Positions 50,301 to 64,000 are shown, counted from the first letter of the stretch. The stretch is 64,000 bases of DNA from Fasciola hepatica (GCA_948099385.1 CANUEZ040000029.1:2263501-2327500), one strand, 5' to 3'. Made by a program: numbers and translations. Notes: generated by a model from the letters alone, not told the origin.

Positions 50301-52607
50301 CGTTCGATGTGAACTGATCTGAATGCTTAGCTAGATGAACAATGCAAATCAAGCAATAATCTAATAGAACAATGCAGTTGTCACTACTCTGCCTTTCTCG
50401 CATGTTGCAGTAAAGTGCTGAATTTATCTTTCAGTTGGACAATAAGTGACAAAATGTTAGGCGCCTGATGGGAACCATTGCACCAAATATACTCCCTCGT
50501 TCAGAAAAATTTCCTAATGCTCATATATGAGATGATATGAACGTGATTTAAATAAATCACACCTTGTCTTGCCACTTCCCCTGGGGAGATCGGTAACAAG
50601 TGATGATGAATATATTTAATTCAGGCACGTAACAGATAAATATACGTAATGGAAATTCGAAGTTCCCTCGAACTCAAATATGAGCATGTCTATGAGTTCA
50701 AAACCTTCATTTTCGAAATTCCCATTATCCGCCTACCCGAAGTTTACCAGGTGTTCCCAGGGTTGTTATCGCACACAAATCGATAATGCAATAGTGAATG
50801 TTTTCATTGAAACGGATAACTAACTTACGACTCACCTACTACTGGTCCTCACGTTCAGGCTTATCAGGAAGATTATTTATCACTGATGTGTGAACATACT
50901 AAAATGCTTATTTCAATAAACCCAGAAAAATAACCGAGTGAAATCGGGTTTCATCTCAACCCCGAAGCAAGTCTCCATCGGATGACTTCATATTACTTGA
51001 ATATGGTTGTATACGCACTTTGTATGAACAAGAATAATAACCGTCCCAAGGTCGTTTCGGTCATAAGAATAACCACCACGTGAAACCAGTACAGCACTGC
51101 AATATGCACGCGATACAATAATGCAAACGGGAAATGTTTTTGAATGAAATCAGAAAATGGAGAACAGGAGGAAATATCTGATTTACCTATAAATTGTGAA
51201 AACACATCACAGTAGATGTCAGCTGCTATTTTTCAAATCAATTTTGTTCCGCTTTCAAACGTATAATGAAAACATTCAGATATTGGTAGTATAAAACTCT
51301 GTAGAATACAGTTATTGGAAGATCTCGGCCTCGGGTCAGCCTACCGCCGTTAGAAGTGAAACCCATTAGTCTAATCTCCTCGGTAAGACACGCGGGTAAA
51401 TTCCATGATGGCCTGACACATTGACGATGTGGTTTGCAATGCTTTCTAACAAAATGAACCGTTAGATGATCGTGTGAAACAAAATCAAACAGACTTTTAA
51501 GTTCATGATGACCCATGTCCTCAGAGGTCTAGGAGATTAGTTCTAGTTTTCATTAGGGTTATTTGGTCGCTACTAAACATTTAGGCTGCATTTGAAGGTA
51601 AACTCAGTGATGGAAAAGCTTTTGATTTATTTCGGTTACACGATATTGTCACTGATATTGTATGACGGAGGTCAATTTATTCTCCGTTGTTATTTTACAG
51701 GGAAAAGTAAGGTTTTCCTCAGCTCTGAAAATCACATTCAGATAAATTGGGTTGGCCTTGTATTAATTGGCCATAAAGTAGTCGTTGTAGAATGAACACA
51801 GCTTTGCATTAGAGTGTTGCGTTGTGTGTGTGGGGCAGATTATTCCCAAAACCACGATATGCAGCAAATCTCGCTAGTACCTATCAGTATGGTGGACACT
51901 GTCAACTTAGTGAAGAATGGCCCGTTGTTGCTTATTTCTGCAAGCAACCCAAAACTCAGTGAGAAGCATAATTATTGACTATTTTCCAATGGTTCGAAAC
52001 GTTGTCATGGTCACATTTATGATAAGCGCTCGTAGGAGATGATGATCAGAATCTGTATCATTCAATAAAAAGAAGATCATTGATTCAAAGCCTCACAACT
52101 GATGAGATTGGTCTTTTCGCCTGACGAATTAGGGCAGAGAGTAACATGTAAACGAGAAAAACAATACATTGTCTGTTGACCAAGTATACCAAGCTTGTGG
52201 ATGCTTTTTATAATTTCCTCATGAGTAAGCCTGGTTTACCCTAGAAACAAACGAAGATAGGTCTTACGACGCGTGATTAGTTAAACCATGTGATCTTTTT
52301 TGATTTGTGGTATATGTCCACGTGTGTACATTGTCCAGCTCACTTTGAAATTATTCAGGCACGTTGACAAGATTCACTTTGCTCATGTGCAAAAATTGAG
52401 AAACAGCAGAGGGTTCATGTAACAAATGTCAAATTCCCATGGATGGTCTCATGCAGAAGAAAGAAAGGCTTTGAGTATATCTAGTATAACTTGATTGTAT
52501 CCCAATAAGGAATGATACCTCACCGATGAAACTTACTGCTGCCTTTACCAGGTACAACAAGAGGACGGCATTTTTCGAACGAAAGCGCTAAAGATCCATA
52601 TGACAAC
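46791..52607. other. No recognised gene
   Basis: One TA microsatellite (47359-47399), listed separately. Frames up to 117 codons (minus 48179-47826; minus 48506-48252; plus 49708-49980) show no recognisable domain and no paired splice sites, and several overlap equally long antisense frames. The stretch runs straight into copy R with no visible marker. Confidence 0.45.
47359..47399. repeat. (TA)n microsatellite
   Basis: A run of about 41 bp of TA units with a central TT interruption near 47380. Confidence 0.95.
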
Positions 52608-54667
52608 ATCTCTTCTGTTCCAAGTATTTTCTGCTACATTTTCTCTCAATTCAACAGAAATATCTGAATTCATGTGTTTTGGAAGATGCGTCAGGAACGA
52701 TGAAGTGTGTACGCACCTGAAGTCAAGTTACAGAAGAATAGAGTAGCTGAGTACATGAAATCCCATGATCTTACGGTTCTCATGAATATATTTCTTGAAA
52801 ATCTCACCTATGGCGGATCATTTTAGCTGTGCACTCCTTCACAGCCGAGTCGTGCAGATGAACCATATCTTTTGGGATTTTGTTCACATGTAATAATCGC
52901 TACTGCATCAGTGGATCCACATAGTTTTATGACCGTAACTTGTTTTCGAGAGTGACCTTTTTATGGCTTTGGTTTGCAAATTGCATAATCATCTATTGAT
53001 AGAACTCCCAACATGACTTTTCGAGATCTGTGGGGTTGATCTTTATGAAGGACGTATTTTAATTGGTGCTTCTCGTACTTTAGATACATCATCACAAACA
53101 GAAATAAATGGCACCAGTTGGGGGTAATACTCTCAATGGATTCTGAAATTCATCGAGAATTTCACAACTTTACCAAATATTCCACTGCTTTCCCTCGAAC
53201 AATGAATTTCTGTGAGAGGTAATAGACCCCAGGTGTGGTAGATGTTCAGTGTTCCTCTCTAGTTCTGACACAAACATATCTAGAATCTGAATTCTCTGGA
53301 CAATTTTGCTGAGTATGTTTGTACGAGTTTATCTTGGTACTGCTATGTTTATCGGTATATCCTTGGAAATTATGGAATTTGTTGAGCCGTAAAATTCAGA
53401 GACATGGTAAAAGAATTCAAAATCAGGTTGCTCCAATAACAATGAAAGTTATGTGTTGGACCCGTGACAGAAATTGAGGTGAACAGAGGCGAAATGTGTG
53501 GAATGGGACGTGTATTAGGAAAGAAATTGAAATTCAATCTTGTTTGAATCATGTCTACGGAGCAGCAGTGGACCTGTTGATAAATAACAACATCCCACAA
53601 TGATCTCGTTTATCATTTGAGAGTGCAACTCAATATTATTATTATTATGAGTAAATGTATGATTTCGTATGCTACTCCTAAGGATGTTTCCTCATTGTGG
53701 AACGATATTGAACAAAAACCAACAAAGTGTGTTTATTAGTAGATATGCAATCACCAATTACTGAAGTGTTTTAAAAATGAATACTAACATTTTATCACGG
53801 TAACCTCAATTGAATCTTGTGAAGCGTGAATGGACAACGAGTTCGTTTGCGCAGTCGCAAGGTGATTTGCAAGTGTTGTTTCCGAAAAAGGACTAGTTTT
53901 CTATATACGCTCCCCAGGATTCAAATGGGGTTAAATTGATGAACTCGGTATAGAATGTTCAAGCAATTAGATTATTGGGCAGGAGAGTACCCGGTGAACA
54001 GCAACAACCACGAAACTGTTCTTGTTCTTTCAGGGTAATACAAGAAAGTACTGCTTTTATTATTATTGATTCATACTCATTTCACTTTGATCTGTGATGA
54101 TAAATATATTTCAATGGTTTCCATGCACCATGGGAACAAGAATGTCTCCTTGGAATAAAATATTTTTGAAACCTAATTAATAATGAACATTTTGCGTGAC
54201 AAAACTTGCCGATCAATACCCTTTTCCTTTTGTTGAAAACAAATTCCGTCCAAAATAAATCGGTGTTATCTCCTTGCAAATTATTTTTCGATTACCATAG
54301 TAGCTGCAAGTTGAAGATTCTGTGACTGAAAAATGATTGTTTGATTTACATAGGACAGCCTTACCACAAACTGAAAATTGCAGGATAGAGTGTAGTGGAA
54401 CAAGTAACAAGAATCCTTCGAGTGAGATTGGATGCACAAATGATTTCGTCCGACCACACCCGGTAAATGTTTAAAATAAATAAAGGTGTACGTTCGTGAA
54501 TGGCATATGTACTATGACATGAAACATGTGAAAGGAAGTGAACAGCCTTGAAAATTAGCAGACGGTGTTTGCAGTTCGGAGCTACACTAACGATCATCGT
54601 AATATTTGGGAACCACAAGATCACTAATTAAATCATTTCTTGGAAGAGATTATGACTGATATATACA

Positions 54668-54670
<3 letters not shown>

Positions 54671-54723
<53 letters not shown>
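54671..54723. repeat. (TA)n microsatellite, copy R
   Basis: Counterpart of 2064-2101, about 15 bp longer. Confidence 0.97.
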
Positions 54724-54725
<2 letters not shown>

Positions 54726-57643
54726 CCATCAAATGACTCTAAAGCCACGCTATTACATCACCGAAGGACAAACCATGGATTGTCAATGTGCAATCGTCAT
54801 ACAGATAAACTTGACACGTTTTATCTGCAGTTGCTGATTCGTACAGTTGTTTCAACAGGCCGTTCCTATTATCCTCGAACATTTTATTACACTGGTTTAA
54901 AACATAGATAATTTGTATCAGTGCAATAACTCTGATACTATGTTCAAATGTCAGTAGTCTTTTTCACGTGACTAGCACTTATGAGAGTACAGGTAACATT
55001 CCATGCACAAAACTCCCACAATATATCTGTTATCTGGACTGCGCAGAATCTCAAACTGAACATGTCACGCTTTCTCTATGTATATCACATGCAAGTCTCG
55101 GAGATGTTGATAATTACGGGATGAAATTTTCAAATTCCCACAGTGTTCAAACCACTTAATATCTTCAGAATTATACCGTAGTTAGTAGAAACATTTCCTT
55201 TTAACGAAGTTCCGACCAAAAAATCAATAATTCACTCGTCATTCCCGGTTGCCGTCCTATTCTTGGAAACTCCGCCTGATGTATAACTCCTAATATGTGT
55301 GAATAAAAATTGTTCAAACTGTTGTGTAGAACATGCTCAACATGCAATCAGACATTCCTTACGTGAAACCTCCAATGAGAATGGGGTTATCCAACTGCCG
55401 GATGTCTGCCAACTTAATGACATAGCAACCGGACACCAAACACAATTCACAATGATTTCTCAAATAAAAAGCTTAGCTGAGTTCTACGATAAATTTAGAC
55501 TGTAGATCATTTGTGTGACTCGGTCAAAAGCCACTGATTATTTCATATTTCTGGGAGTTTTTAAAGCAACTCAGCCTTAAAAACCAGAATGCTCAAATCA
55601 TTCTGTTAAGAGACCTCTGTTAGGATGTTCATCCGAGCTTTCCCGATATCCATGGTAAATCCTAGGTGTTTTTCACAAGGAAAATGTTTGGTCTTCTAAA
55701 AACGTCCTATGAATTTTTAATTTATCTCATTTTTCGGAACCCAGTAATTATTTTCCCTAAATTACTGAATCCCATGCATTGTTTAAGCTCATAAATCAAA
55801 CAAAGAAGTTACATTTTTGGAACTCAGCTCGCTTTGAGCCAATCGACAAATTGGACAAAGTGAGTGTCTACAGATTAAGCCGTCAACCAGATCAGTCAGA
55901 GCAATCCAACGGGAATGGCGGTAAAAAGCATCAACCTAATAGCGCCAGGCACCAGGCGAGAACGGAGCAGAAATGGTCTGGCAGCCAGAGGATAGATGTT
56001 GGTACTCAGTGGTCCAGAAAAGGAGGTACATAATAGGTTGTACATGTTTTGCCGACTGAACTTGTCTGGTTGCTCAAATACAGGTGTTCCTCACCAGTCT
56101 TGCCTCCTTCGTTAAAATATGTCCAACACAATTCAAATTTCTACCATTCTGCTATCGAGTGAATCCCAAGAAAATCATGAAAAGCAGCACATTTTACCTA
56201 TTCTTTCATTAGTCCTATTGTACCAGCTTCTGGTTCATCCATTGCTAGCCCATTCAAGTGGACCAAAATAGCCGAAGGAAGTACTGAATTTGAAACAATG
56301 TGCGCCTATTCTAATTGTTATTCTTGACCACCTGCTTTATGCAGAAGTGCGTTGTGGACCATTTGCCATGTCAGTAGAAGATAGCATGATGCACTCCGAA
56401 TCCGAATTTTAATTTAAAGTGAACACAACTGATCGTTGATGTAGAATCTCAGTTGTCTTTGATGATTTGTCAACTAAGCTAAATTTACTTGTAGATGAAG
56501 AGAGAGAACTTCCCCAAATGTTACGTAAAACTCTACGAATTCCCTACCGGAGTGCTCACACACGAGTGAACCTCTTGGAATTGTTTCACCCCGTGGTTTT
56601 CTTCTAGTTTATTTGACTTATTTCATAATATCGACCACCACATTTACTAGTGGCTGTGAACCCATTACTTCTATTATTCAATTATGGGAGTTTTACCAAT
56701 TGCTCCTCGCGACTAGGTCGTCGGATCTGATACGACCGTGTGACATTGATGATCTTGCAAAGGAGCGCTTGTTTTGCGGAGCTACTGACCCGTTGAAAGA
56801 AAGTTACTGAATATATTCTCCAGCGACCAACTTTACAAGGCACTCCAAAACGATATCAATAATTCAACCTTCAAACTTCTCTGAGAATAAAAGCACAGCG
56901 ACTTTGTCTTTTTCAATGCAGAGCTACGACTATGTCTTGTGAATAGACTGCTGGAGTAATGAGACAAATTTCATGTCAGAAGATGGGACGGAATCTCACC
57001 AGGGCTCTTCTTTCACGACAAAAATGTGAATATTTATTATGTTATGGGTCGTTTGGGAAATTATATTACTGGAATATTTCTTGGAATGGCCAAAGTTCTT
57101 GCGAACTTTCGCGTGATCTTTCAAAGTAAATTATCCTTAAATTGAACAGCTCAGGATTTGTAACAATAAAGTATATGCCAATAGGCACCGTAAGAAGAGG
57201 AAGTGAAATCATTGGAAGCGTAATTCTGGTCTGTTATCAATTCAGTTCCTGCGCGACTCTTCTGACAAGAGCCGAACCTCCACTGACTAGGAATTACACC
57301 GACAGGTCACACGCATCACGATCATTCGGTACGGTAGGTGTTTCATTAAAAACCCGTTTTATGGTTCAGAGTTGACTCGAACCAAACCGTCGCGATTCAG
57401 CACAGGTGTCGTGGTAGTAACCTTGGTGATCAACGAAAGGATACTAGGTGTAAATACATTCATGCTGATCCACACAAACTGAAAGCATAACGGATTGGCA
57501 CAGAGTCCATCCTTCTCAATGACGAGTTCAGCTTCATTTCACGAGCAACAAGTTGTATTACAAATTAGGGTAATTCCCAGCATCGACTTAAATATCGCCA
57601 TCCTTAGGGTTATTCAGATGTATCTATTTGACTCGAATTGTGT

Positions 57644-58312
57644 TGGGTAGTTTTAACTTGGAGTTTTGATATTTTCCTGAATTTGAGAGCAATTTTGGGA
57701 GCCACGTTGTATGAGAACAAAGTATAAAAACAAAAACACTAGTCTGCTATTGCTTTGACCTTGTATATGTGAGCGCTCGAGCTAAGGATGTCTTTGTAAT
57801 AGTAAATTGAAACAAAATTAATAATTACTTGTGGAATCAAGAATGACAATTTCATTACATACTTAGTTTTACATCTGGGCAAGTCAAACAAATAAAGGTC
57901 ATGAAGTATCAACTCTCGACTTGCCTATGGGAACCACGTCCTGTGGCAAATCACAAACGGTAATAAACACCAGATTTTCTCACCTAAGCTCGGACATTAG
58001 GTGCAGTTTTCTGATCTCCGCTTATTGTCAAGTTGTTTCTGATGAACTCCCTATAACGTAGTGCTAATTTGAGCAGTACCAACTTGTGCCAAAATCACAG
58101 CAACTCGAGAAGCATCTTCCACTCTGATGGGAAACCTGATAATCTAATCATCTGGACTGCAAAGAACAACCACAATTAGTCCGGTTGTATCACGTTTGAA
58201 ATGGCACTCATTCAATAGAATACAGAGCATAATGACAGGCATTGCGGTTTCCGTTTTTCTGTGATACGTTTACACTGTTCTACAGCCAAGACGGCTTTAC
58301 TCATGAAAGCCA
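57644..58312. mobile_element. 669-bp TG...CA insertion, possible solo LTR, copy R only
   Basis: Copy L has a single TGT (5025-5027) between flanks that in copy R are split by 669 bases, with TGT on both sides (57641-57643 and 58313-58315). The segment begins TGGGTAG and ends AAGCCA, so it has the TG...CA ends, extended to TGG...CCA, of an LTR. A TATA-like GTATAAAA lies at about 57722-57729 and AATAAA at 57891-57896, as expected of LTR promoter and poly(A) signals. There is no ORF or second LTR. Against the call, LTR elements normally duplicate 4-6 bp, not 3. Other nonautonomous elements remain possible. Confidence 0.5.
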
Positions 58313-59078
58313 TGTCTGAATGATATGATAGTTATATACTACCACCGAAAACAAAAGATCAGCAGACTAAAGCGTAAACCACTAAATAGTACATAACAAG
58401 ACCAAGCATTTCTAATAAATGAAGGCATTGGGAGAAGGGAAGTTCAAATTCGTTGTAATTGTTGTTCAGTAAATCTAAGACGAAATACAACTCATCAGAC
58501 CATTAAATTGGATAAAGCATGTGGATAAGGTTTTCACGGGATATTCAGCGTTGGCTTCAAGACGACTGGTGCACTGTATTCCCTAACTTGCCGTGAGGAA
58601 ATTCTTCATGATTGTGACACACGCGACAGGCCTAGAATGTTGTCTTTCTACCTTCAGTGCACCAACTAAAATGTGACTATGAATTTAACTTTTTTATTTT
58701 ATGAATAATAATCATTGTTGCTATTACCAATCACCTTGAGGAATCCGAAACCTAACAGCAATCACGAATTATCAAAGACTTACTAATCATAACAGAAATA
58801 TCACTTTTGCTATTATGACCAGCTGTGGATAAACAGTATCGGGATTACCGTTCAGAAAGTTTTCACACCTGTCAAGTGACTAAATTCTACAAATATATTA
58901 AACAGCTAGTTATTTTTGGATAGATTTCAATCGCTTAAATACCGAAAACGATGAGAATATCAATTTTTACCTACCCCGTTTGTTAGATGTGAATTCATTT
59001 CTCGTCACATCGGTAAGAATGGATCTGAGCAGAACTACTTACACCCCATTGCAACACGTCCTTGTCTCTCAACGATTA

Positions 59079-59333
59079 GCTGCATAATCATGAGAATTTT
59101 CGAAGCACCAAGAAATTCGATTAAAAACGGCTCCTAACAGGGCTCAAACATATCTCATAACAAACGGAATAACATTTAGACGGCGAATCTCAAATAATAT
59201 AGGCTGATTGATATATCCCTTTTTAAACAATTTCAACGTCTTTACGGCCTACGCGTGTGAAACCGGTTTGTAATCTCCTGTTAATAAGTGAACTGATGAC
59301 TAGAATGAAAGCCCCACAAGATTTGTGAAACTA
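59079..59333. other. 255-bp segment present only in copy R
   Basis: Copy L reads CGATTATGAAGG (TA at 5790-5791). Copy R has 255 bases between TA (59077-59078) and TA (59334-59335). A TA duplication would fit a Tc1/mariner-type element, but the ends (GCTGCATAATC and GTGAAACTA) are not inverted repeats. A 2-bp-homology deletion in L is equally possible. Confidence 0.8.
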
Positions 59334-60690
59334 TATGAAGGTGAAAGTACATCACAAAGTGATAAGCTGGGTCAATTTCGTGGCTTCCGTAATAAAAGGA
59401 AACGGGAAATAGTGTGACCAAATAAAACCGTATTTTGCTTGAAATTTTTGTACTTGTGTACCAGAAGAGTGAGTGGATGCCTTTTGAGTGTGCTTCTGAT
59501 AAACCTTGCCCATCCATTTCAATTTGTTACTTAGATCGAAAACAAGAATTAATTGGCCTCTAAACACTTCCAAGTGCAATCAAATTGTTGAAGCTTTTCA
59601 AATTTATTTCCCTTTTTCTTCCAATGCAAAGCAGAATCCACATTTTGCATGGTGAATCTAAATCACACCTTTTAACAGAAGCTTGGGGGGCATTCGATAT
59701 GCAGTGAGGAATAAATATTTTGTTTGTTCAAACCTAATGTCAAATGCTGCTTATTTTGATATGACCTCATTCTTTTCACTTTGCATCAAAGTGACACTTT
59801 GAATTTTATAAGCAAACAAAATACCAAACCACAAGTGGAACACTACGGTGAATCGCATGAAACCGATAATAAATGGATGATTCAATTCCACCTGTCATCT
59901 CACATTGTCACGTCACTCAAGCTTATTCATTTATCACAAACGCCATCATACAACATAGCTTTTCTATGAAAATACGAGTTAGGTAGACGTGTAAATAATG
60001 TAACGCATCACGTCCATCCACGTCCCTACAAGTCTACAAGATCCGACCAAAAACGGATTTGATAAATGCCGCCCAACAGTGTCTTTAAACATAGTCTCAG
60101 AATCGCATTGCAATAAGGAACCATTTTTATATACATACCTCTTCCTGGAATCTCCTATGAGCATCATTTTTGGAACGCAACCTGGGCAAAGCGATAAATT
60201 CCAATCAGTTCAGAACTTGTAGTGTGGTCACAGAATTCTTTCAGACACCACTCATAAAGAGTCCTTTGTTTGTAAAGCTTCCCAGCTTTCCCGGCAGACA
60301 GGTAGGGCATCACGTGAAGTCATCTTTCAGCTTTCGTTAGTCAAACGACTACAGTAACACTGTCGTAAATTTCTATGAGGTATTTGTGATAACACCAAAA
60401 GTGCCATTCACACGAAAAAATAGCTATTTGAGTGTCCCGCGCTGCCCTAGGTGACAAACAAATATATATGTAAAGAATACACAAGTTTCAGTGGTTAATA
60501 AAAATGAGAGACTGTTTTGGTATTTTTTATCAAGTTTCTTCAGCGCAGTTGTTTCACGGTGAACTGTTTGCAGAAATAATTGTTTCTTCGTCAGATTCAC
60601 ACATGCCAACTGACACAAATGCTCTTGTTATGTTTGACCGCCTACAGACGGGCAACCGATAAAAACCTGTACTTGCTAGGTTCCACACCA

Positions 60691-60692
<2 letters not shown>

Positions 60693-60734
<42 letters not shown>
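60693..60734. repeat. (TA)n microsatellite, copy R
   Basis: Counterpart of 7504-7540, about 5 bp longer. Confidence 0.97.
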
Positions 60735-60737
<3 letters not shown>

Positions 60738-61207
60738 TATATTCCGAAGGCTAACTACTTGCAAACGTATTCACGAATATATTTACAGAGATGTCTGATA
60801 ATGTGATCAAAAGTGGGGTGCACAGCATCAATTATTTTAAAAAATGTTCATAGAAACGGGATCATGCTGACCTCATTATTAAACTTTCCCAGGTGGGAGT
60901 GTTTTACGCAAACCTCGTTACCAGCAACGTGTTTTTGACCACTGAGCGGTTTCAACAAAAATCGGAGTAGTGTTTCTTCTTCAAAAAAAATCCATTTTTC
61001 TCCTACTGACTCGTCTATATTATTCCACAAGCATGTTTTGCTCATAACATATACAATATCTTATTATTCTGAACATCACAGTAGTCGGATTATTGTCTTT
61101 TCTTGCATAGCAAGACAAGAACATGAAGTTTTGTATCGGTCCTTCGATCATCCAACTGTCATGGATATTAGACTTGACAGTGACTATTTGCACGAATGCA
61201 ACTTTCA

Positions 61208-61243
61208 TAAATTGTCTAGTGTCATTTTAATCATGCTTCTTTA
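61208..61243. other. About 36 bp present only in copy R
   Basis: Between GCAACTTT and TTTACTAGGC, copy R has about 36 bases absent from copy L (near 8012-8016). The edges are approximate. Confidence 0.6.
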
Positions 61244-61617
61244 CTAGGCTCCAGCTCTAGGGTACACAGAGACCATCAGAGTTCGGTGATTATTTCAATG
61301 GACCAAAATGTCGCTAAACTTCAACTCGGACACAATTCTCGCCAAACTCAATTGGATGAACCAAATTCACGATCACTACCTGAATAGTATCCGACTACGT
61401 CGATCGTCCTTGTTGGTATAAACAACACTGTCCATGTATAAAGCTGATCGACGATGATCCAGCCTTGTTGGAATATCCTCCCTGAGTGATCTCTTTACCA
61501 TTCCCCAATTCATGGTAATGTTAGGCAATTCAGAGCACCAAGTAAACGAGATAAGATTTGTACACGAAAATACTCGTATAATGTGGATTTTACAAAACAT
61601 GACTAATTGCGATAGAT

Positions 61618-61628
61618 AAGAAAAAAGT
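61618..61628. other. Empty target site of the 8.4-kb insert
   Basis: A single AAGAAAAAAGT with flanks matching 8381-8389 and 8805 onwards. It shows the pre-insertion state of the locus. Confidence 0.9.
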
Positions 61629-62005
61629 AATTCAAAGTGAAAATCGGTAGTGCTCATTAGACATGAATTTGTATTCACTTGCTGACTTGCGGTTTATATG
61701 TCCTGGGTCCAAGGGTTGTATACAAACACGCTCAAACATTTTCCATTCTCATCTTGTGCAGTCAACTACCAAGAGAGCCATAGCTTCCTCTATCTATCAC
61801 ACAAGAAACATCTTCATTTAAAAATATCCCCAGGAGGCAGGAAATCCCAGACTCATAATTTGCCAATGTTGTAACGATACTAAACACCCAGACCATATTT
61901 GACAAGTAGAAAAACTGTAAAATACAAAGGAATGAGCGAAAATCAGAAGGTGCATATATATGGCATACTTTTGAAGTAAGGTACATATGGAAGACTGGGT
62001 GGAGG

Positions 62006-62029
62006 GATAGATAGATGGATAGATAGATG

Positions 62030-62103
<74 letters not shown>

Positions 62104-62104
62104 G

Positions 62105-62192
<88 letters not shown>

Positions 62193-62294
62193 AAATAGAT
62201 AGATAGATAGGTAGATAGATGAATAAATAGATAGGTAGATGGAAATGCGGTTGAGTGATTGGCTCTTTGATTGATTGATTGATTGATTGAATGA
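62006..62294. repeat. (GATT)n-dominated microsatellite, copy R
   Basis: Counterpart of 9181-9524. A short GATA/GATG lead is followed by about 160 bp of almost pure GATT, then about 50 bp of GATA variants and a further GATT run near 62270-62288. In copy L, GATA dominates. Confidence 0.97.
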
Positions 62295-64000
62295 TATTTT
62301 GTCTGCGAAGTTGATTCAGCTACGTTTCCGTCTGCCTTCCCTTCTTTGTCTCCAACTATACTATATCACATAAAAAGAGGTTTATTTAAACTAATGGCCG
62401 ATACTCATCATGCATTTTTTTATTAAAAGAGCATTTTAGAGTTCCAGTTCGTGAAGCATCTGTCAATATTCTGCTAGGATTCATGGGTAAAATGGTTTTC
62501 CTGCTTGCGACAACAGACAGAAATTGCAACACTAAACTTCGGCCAACCCCAAACACCATCGTTTGCGTGCTGTACAGTTTATTTTTGAAGAATGTAAATT
62601 GATTTATCCCCTTTGCAGAAGAAGTTAGCTTATCACCAAAATATAATCAACGAGTTCAGAAATTTTAGATACTTTCTGGTATGCAACAACCATTTGCAAT
62701 AGTCTCTTGACGTTATCTTTTCCCCGTCAAATACATTTTCTTCTCTTGGTATCTCGGTGATAAATTATCTTTTGCCGTAAAACATTTATCTTGTTGATAA
62801 GGAAAACAACTTTCTCACCCGATTTTTCGCATGGAATCGCAAGCTCGTAGACATCAATGCAGGAACTCACCATAAATTCATCACTAGTTAGTCGTGTTGT
62901 ACACCATGACCACGAAATTGAACGTTTTTTTCTGAAAAACCTATCAAACGTATCCGTTGTCGTAATGAAAGCGAAAACTTGTCCCGTTACGTTTCGCCTG
63001 ACTCAGAGTTCAACACGAATGAAAAATTTGTACTTTTTTGAATTTTGTAGAGATTTTTTGAAAGCTGTGTGTCAGCATTTAGTTAGAACACAAATAAATA
63101 AACGAGAACAGTCCTCGGCCGGCAAAGATGGACGGGGTGTCGGGGAGAACAAACGGGAAGCAAGTTGTAGCAAGTGCGACAATTTGGAGATTGGAAACGG
63201 TTGAATTAGGAGTAAAGTCTCCTTTATTCTGGATGAGTCCATACGCTTGCATGTTTTCATTTTTATGTGATCTTGACCATGCCATTTTATTTGATCAGCC
63301 ACAAGCTTTGTTTCTCGTCGAGGTATTTTGCATCCCAAGTGTTTAGTAACCAACTGGCAAGTACATGAATAAAATGGAGGTAGACAGTAGATGGTACACA
63401 ATGAATAATTGGGTGAACGAATAATCTACTTAGGTCGTGTATTAGAAAGAACTCAATAACTGAAGAGTTCAGCACACTTCCATAGTATCCGGTGAATTGT
63501 TTTTCATTACCATCTGTTTTCTCGTAAGCGTGGCTCTCATAATCACACAAACAAAATGAAAATGGACAGTTGAATGAAACCATTCATTACCGGGACAAGC
63601 AATGAGAACTGAATACAGGATGTCAATGGTTGGAAGGTGAGTGTCAGAGAGGGAGTTATGGAAAACCTGACCAGTGGGCTTGAATATGTGGATACTTTAG
63701 GGTTTTTGTGTGTCTGGTTCAACGGATTAACTCACTGAGTCCTTCAAAATATTGGAGAATGTGGACAGATATGTCGACCAGTATTGCTATTGTAATCACA
63801 CGTTTTCGCTCATCCCCTTCACAATATTACGTGAAGAGCATTCTTACTTTCTCCATCAGCTTGTTTTTATTTCGATAGGGGTCAGTGATGACAGATAGTG
63901 ACCAGAATCGATTAGGCTAGTATGCGATCAATGGTTGTTAAAACACAAGGCATTAGATCATCAACCATCCTATCTCTAAGATCATCGTAATGGACTTCGT

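Larger units (their letters stand above)
52608..64000 (+). repeat. Right copy (R) of the large direct duplication
   Basis: Homologous to 1-11235. About 5 substitutions are seen in the first 480 aligned bases and one in the last 435 (A at 11027 versus G at 63792), while interior stretches such as 3149-3420 versus 55770-56040 differ by several percent. Relative to L it gains 57644-58312, 59079-59333 and about 36 bp near 61208-61243. It lacks the equivalents of 6577-6875, about 55 bp near 7258-7311, and 8401-8793. No junction sequence such as a repeat or microhomology can be assigned at 52607/52608, because copy L begins outside the window. Confidence 0.97.

Noticed and set aside
62857..63204. 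115-codon plus-strand frame in copy R
   Set aside because: In copy L a T-run indel near 10270 splits it into two frames (10093-10296 and 10215-10439). Composition and lack of motifs give no support.

Overview
This window is AT-rich nuclear DNA from a eukaryote, most likely a metazoan with a repeat-laden, gene-poor genome. It has no long open reading frame, no operon structure and no recognisable bacterial or phage gene. The longest frame (162 codons) is a translated microsatellite. Instead there are (TA)n and (GATA/GATT)n microsatellites, many tRNA-like SINE heads with Pol III box A/box B motifs, and short open frames that only sometimes sit between plausible splice sites. A parasitic flatworm or another invertebrate would fit, but no diagnostic gene fixes the taxon.

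The dominant structure is a direct duplication. Bases 1-11235 (copy L) recur at 52608-64000 (copy R), in the same orientation and about 52.6-52.8 kb apart. Both copies run off the window, so the true ends are not visible. It is either a tandem or segmental duplication with a unit near 52.6 kb, or two haplotypes joined end to end in an assembly. The copies are mosaic: about 0.2% different over the last 435 bases but several percent in the interior. Four larger presence/absence differences separate them: a 393-bp insert with an 11-bp target-site duplication in L (8401-8793), a 669-bp TG...CA segment in R (57644-58312), a 255-bp segment in R (59079-59333) and a 299-bp segment in L (6577-6875).

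The unique middle (11236-52607) holds dispersed repeats, densest at 30.3-36.9 kb. There a head-to-head SINE pair forms a long inverted repeat (30639-31070), a foldback relative of the 8.4-kb insert lies at 32557-32771 with a tRNA-like head beside it, a minus-strand tRNA-like unit sits at 34100-34183, and two direct copies of another SINE lie at 35420-35590 and 35770-36005. A few frames with plausible splice sites are listed as low-confidence exon candidates: 12364-12450 minus, 12510-12785 minus, 13163-13310 plus, 36438-36789 plus, 42020-42126 plus and 43205-43398 plus. None could be assigned to a protein family, and their reading phases do not show that they belong to one gene. No confident protein-coding gene is called, so no pathway or operon logic can be offered.
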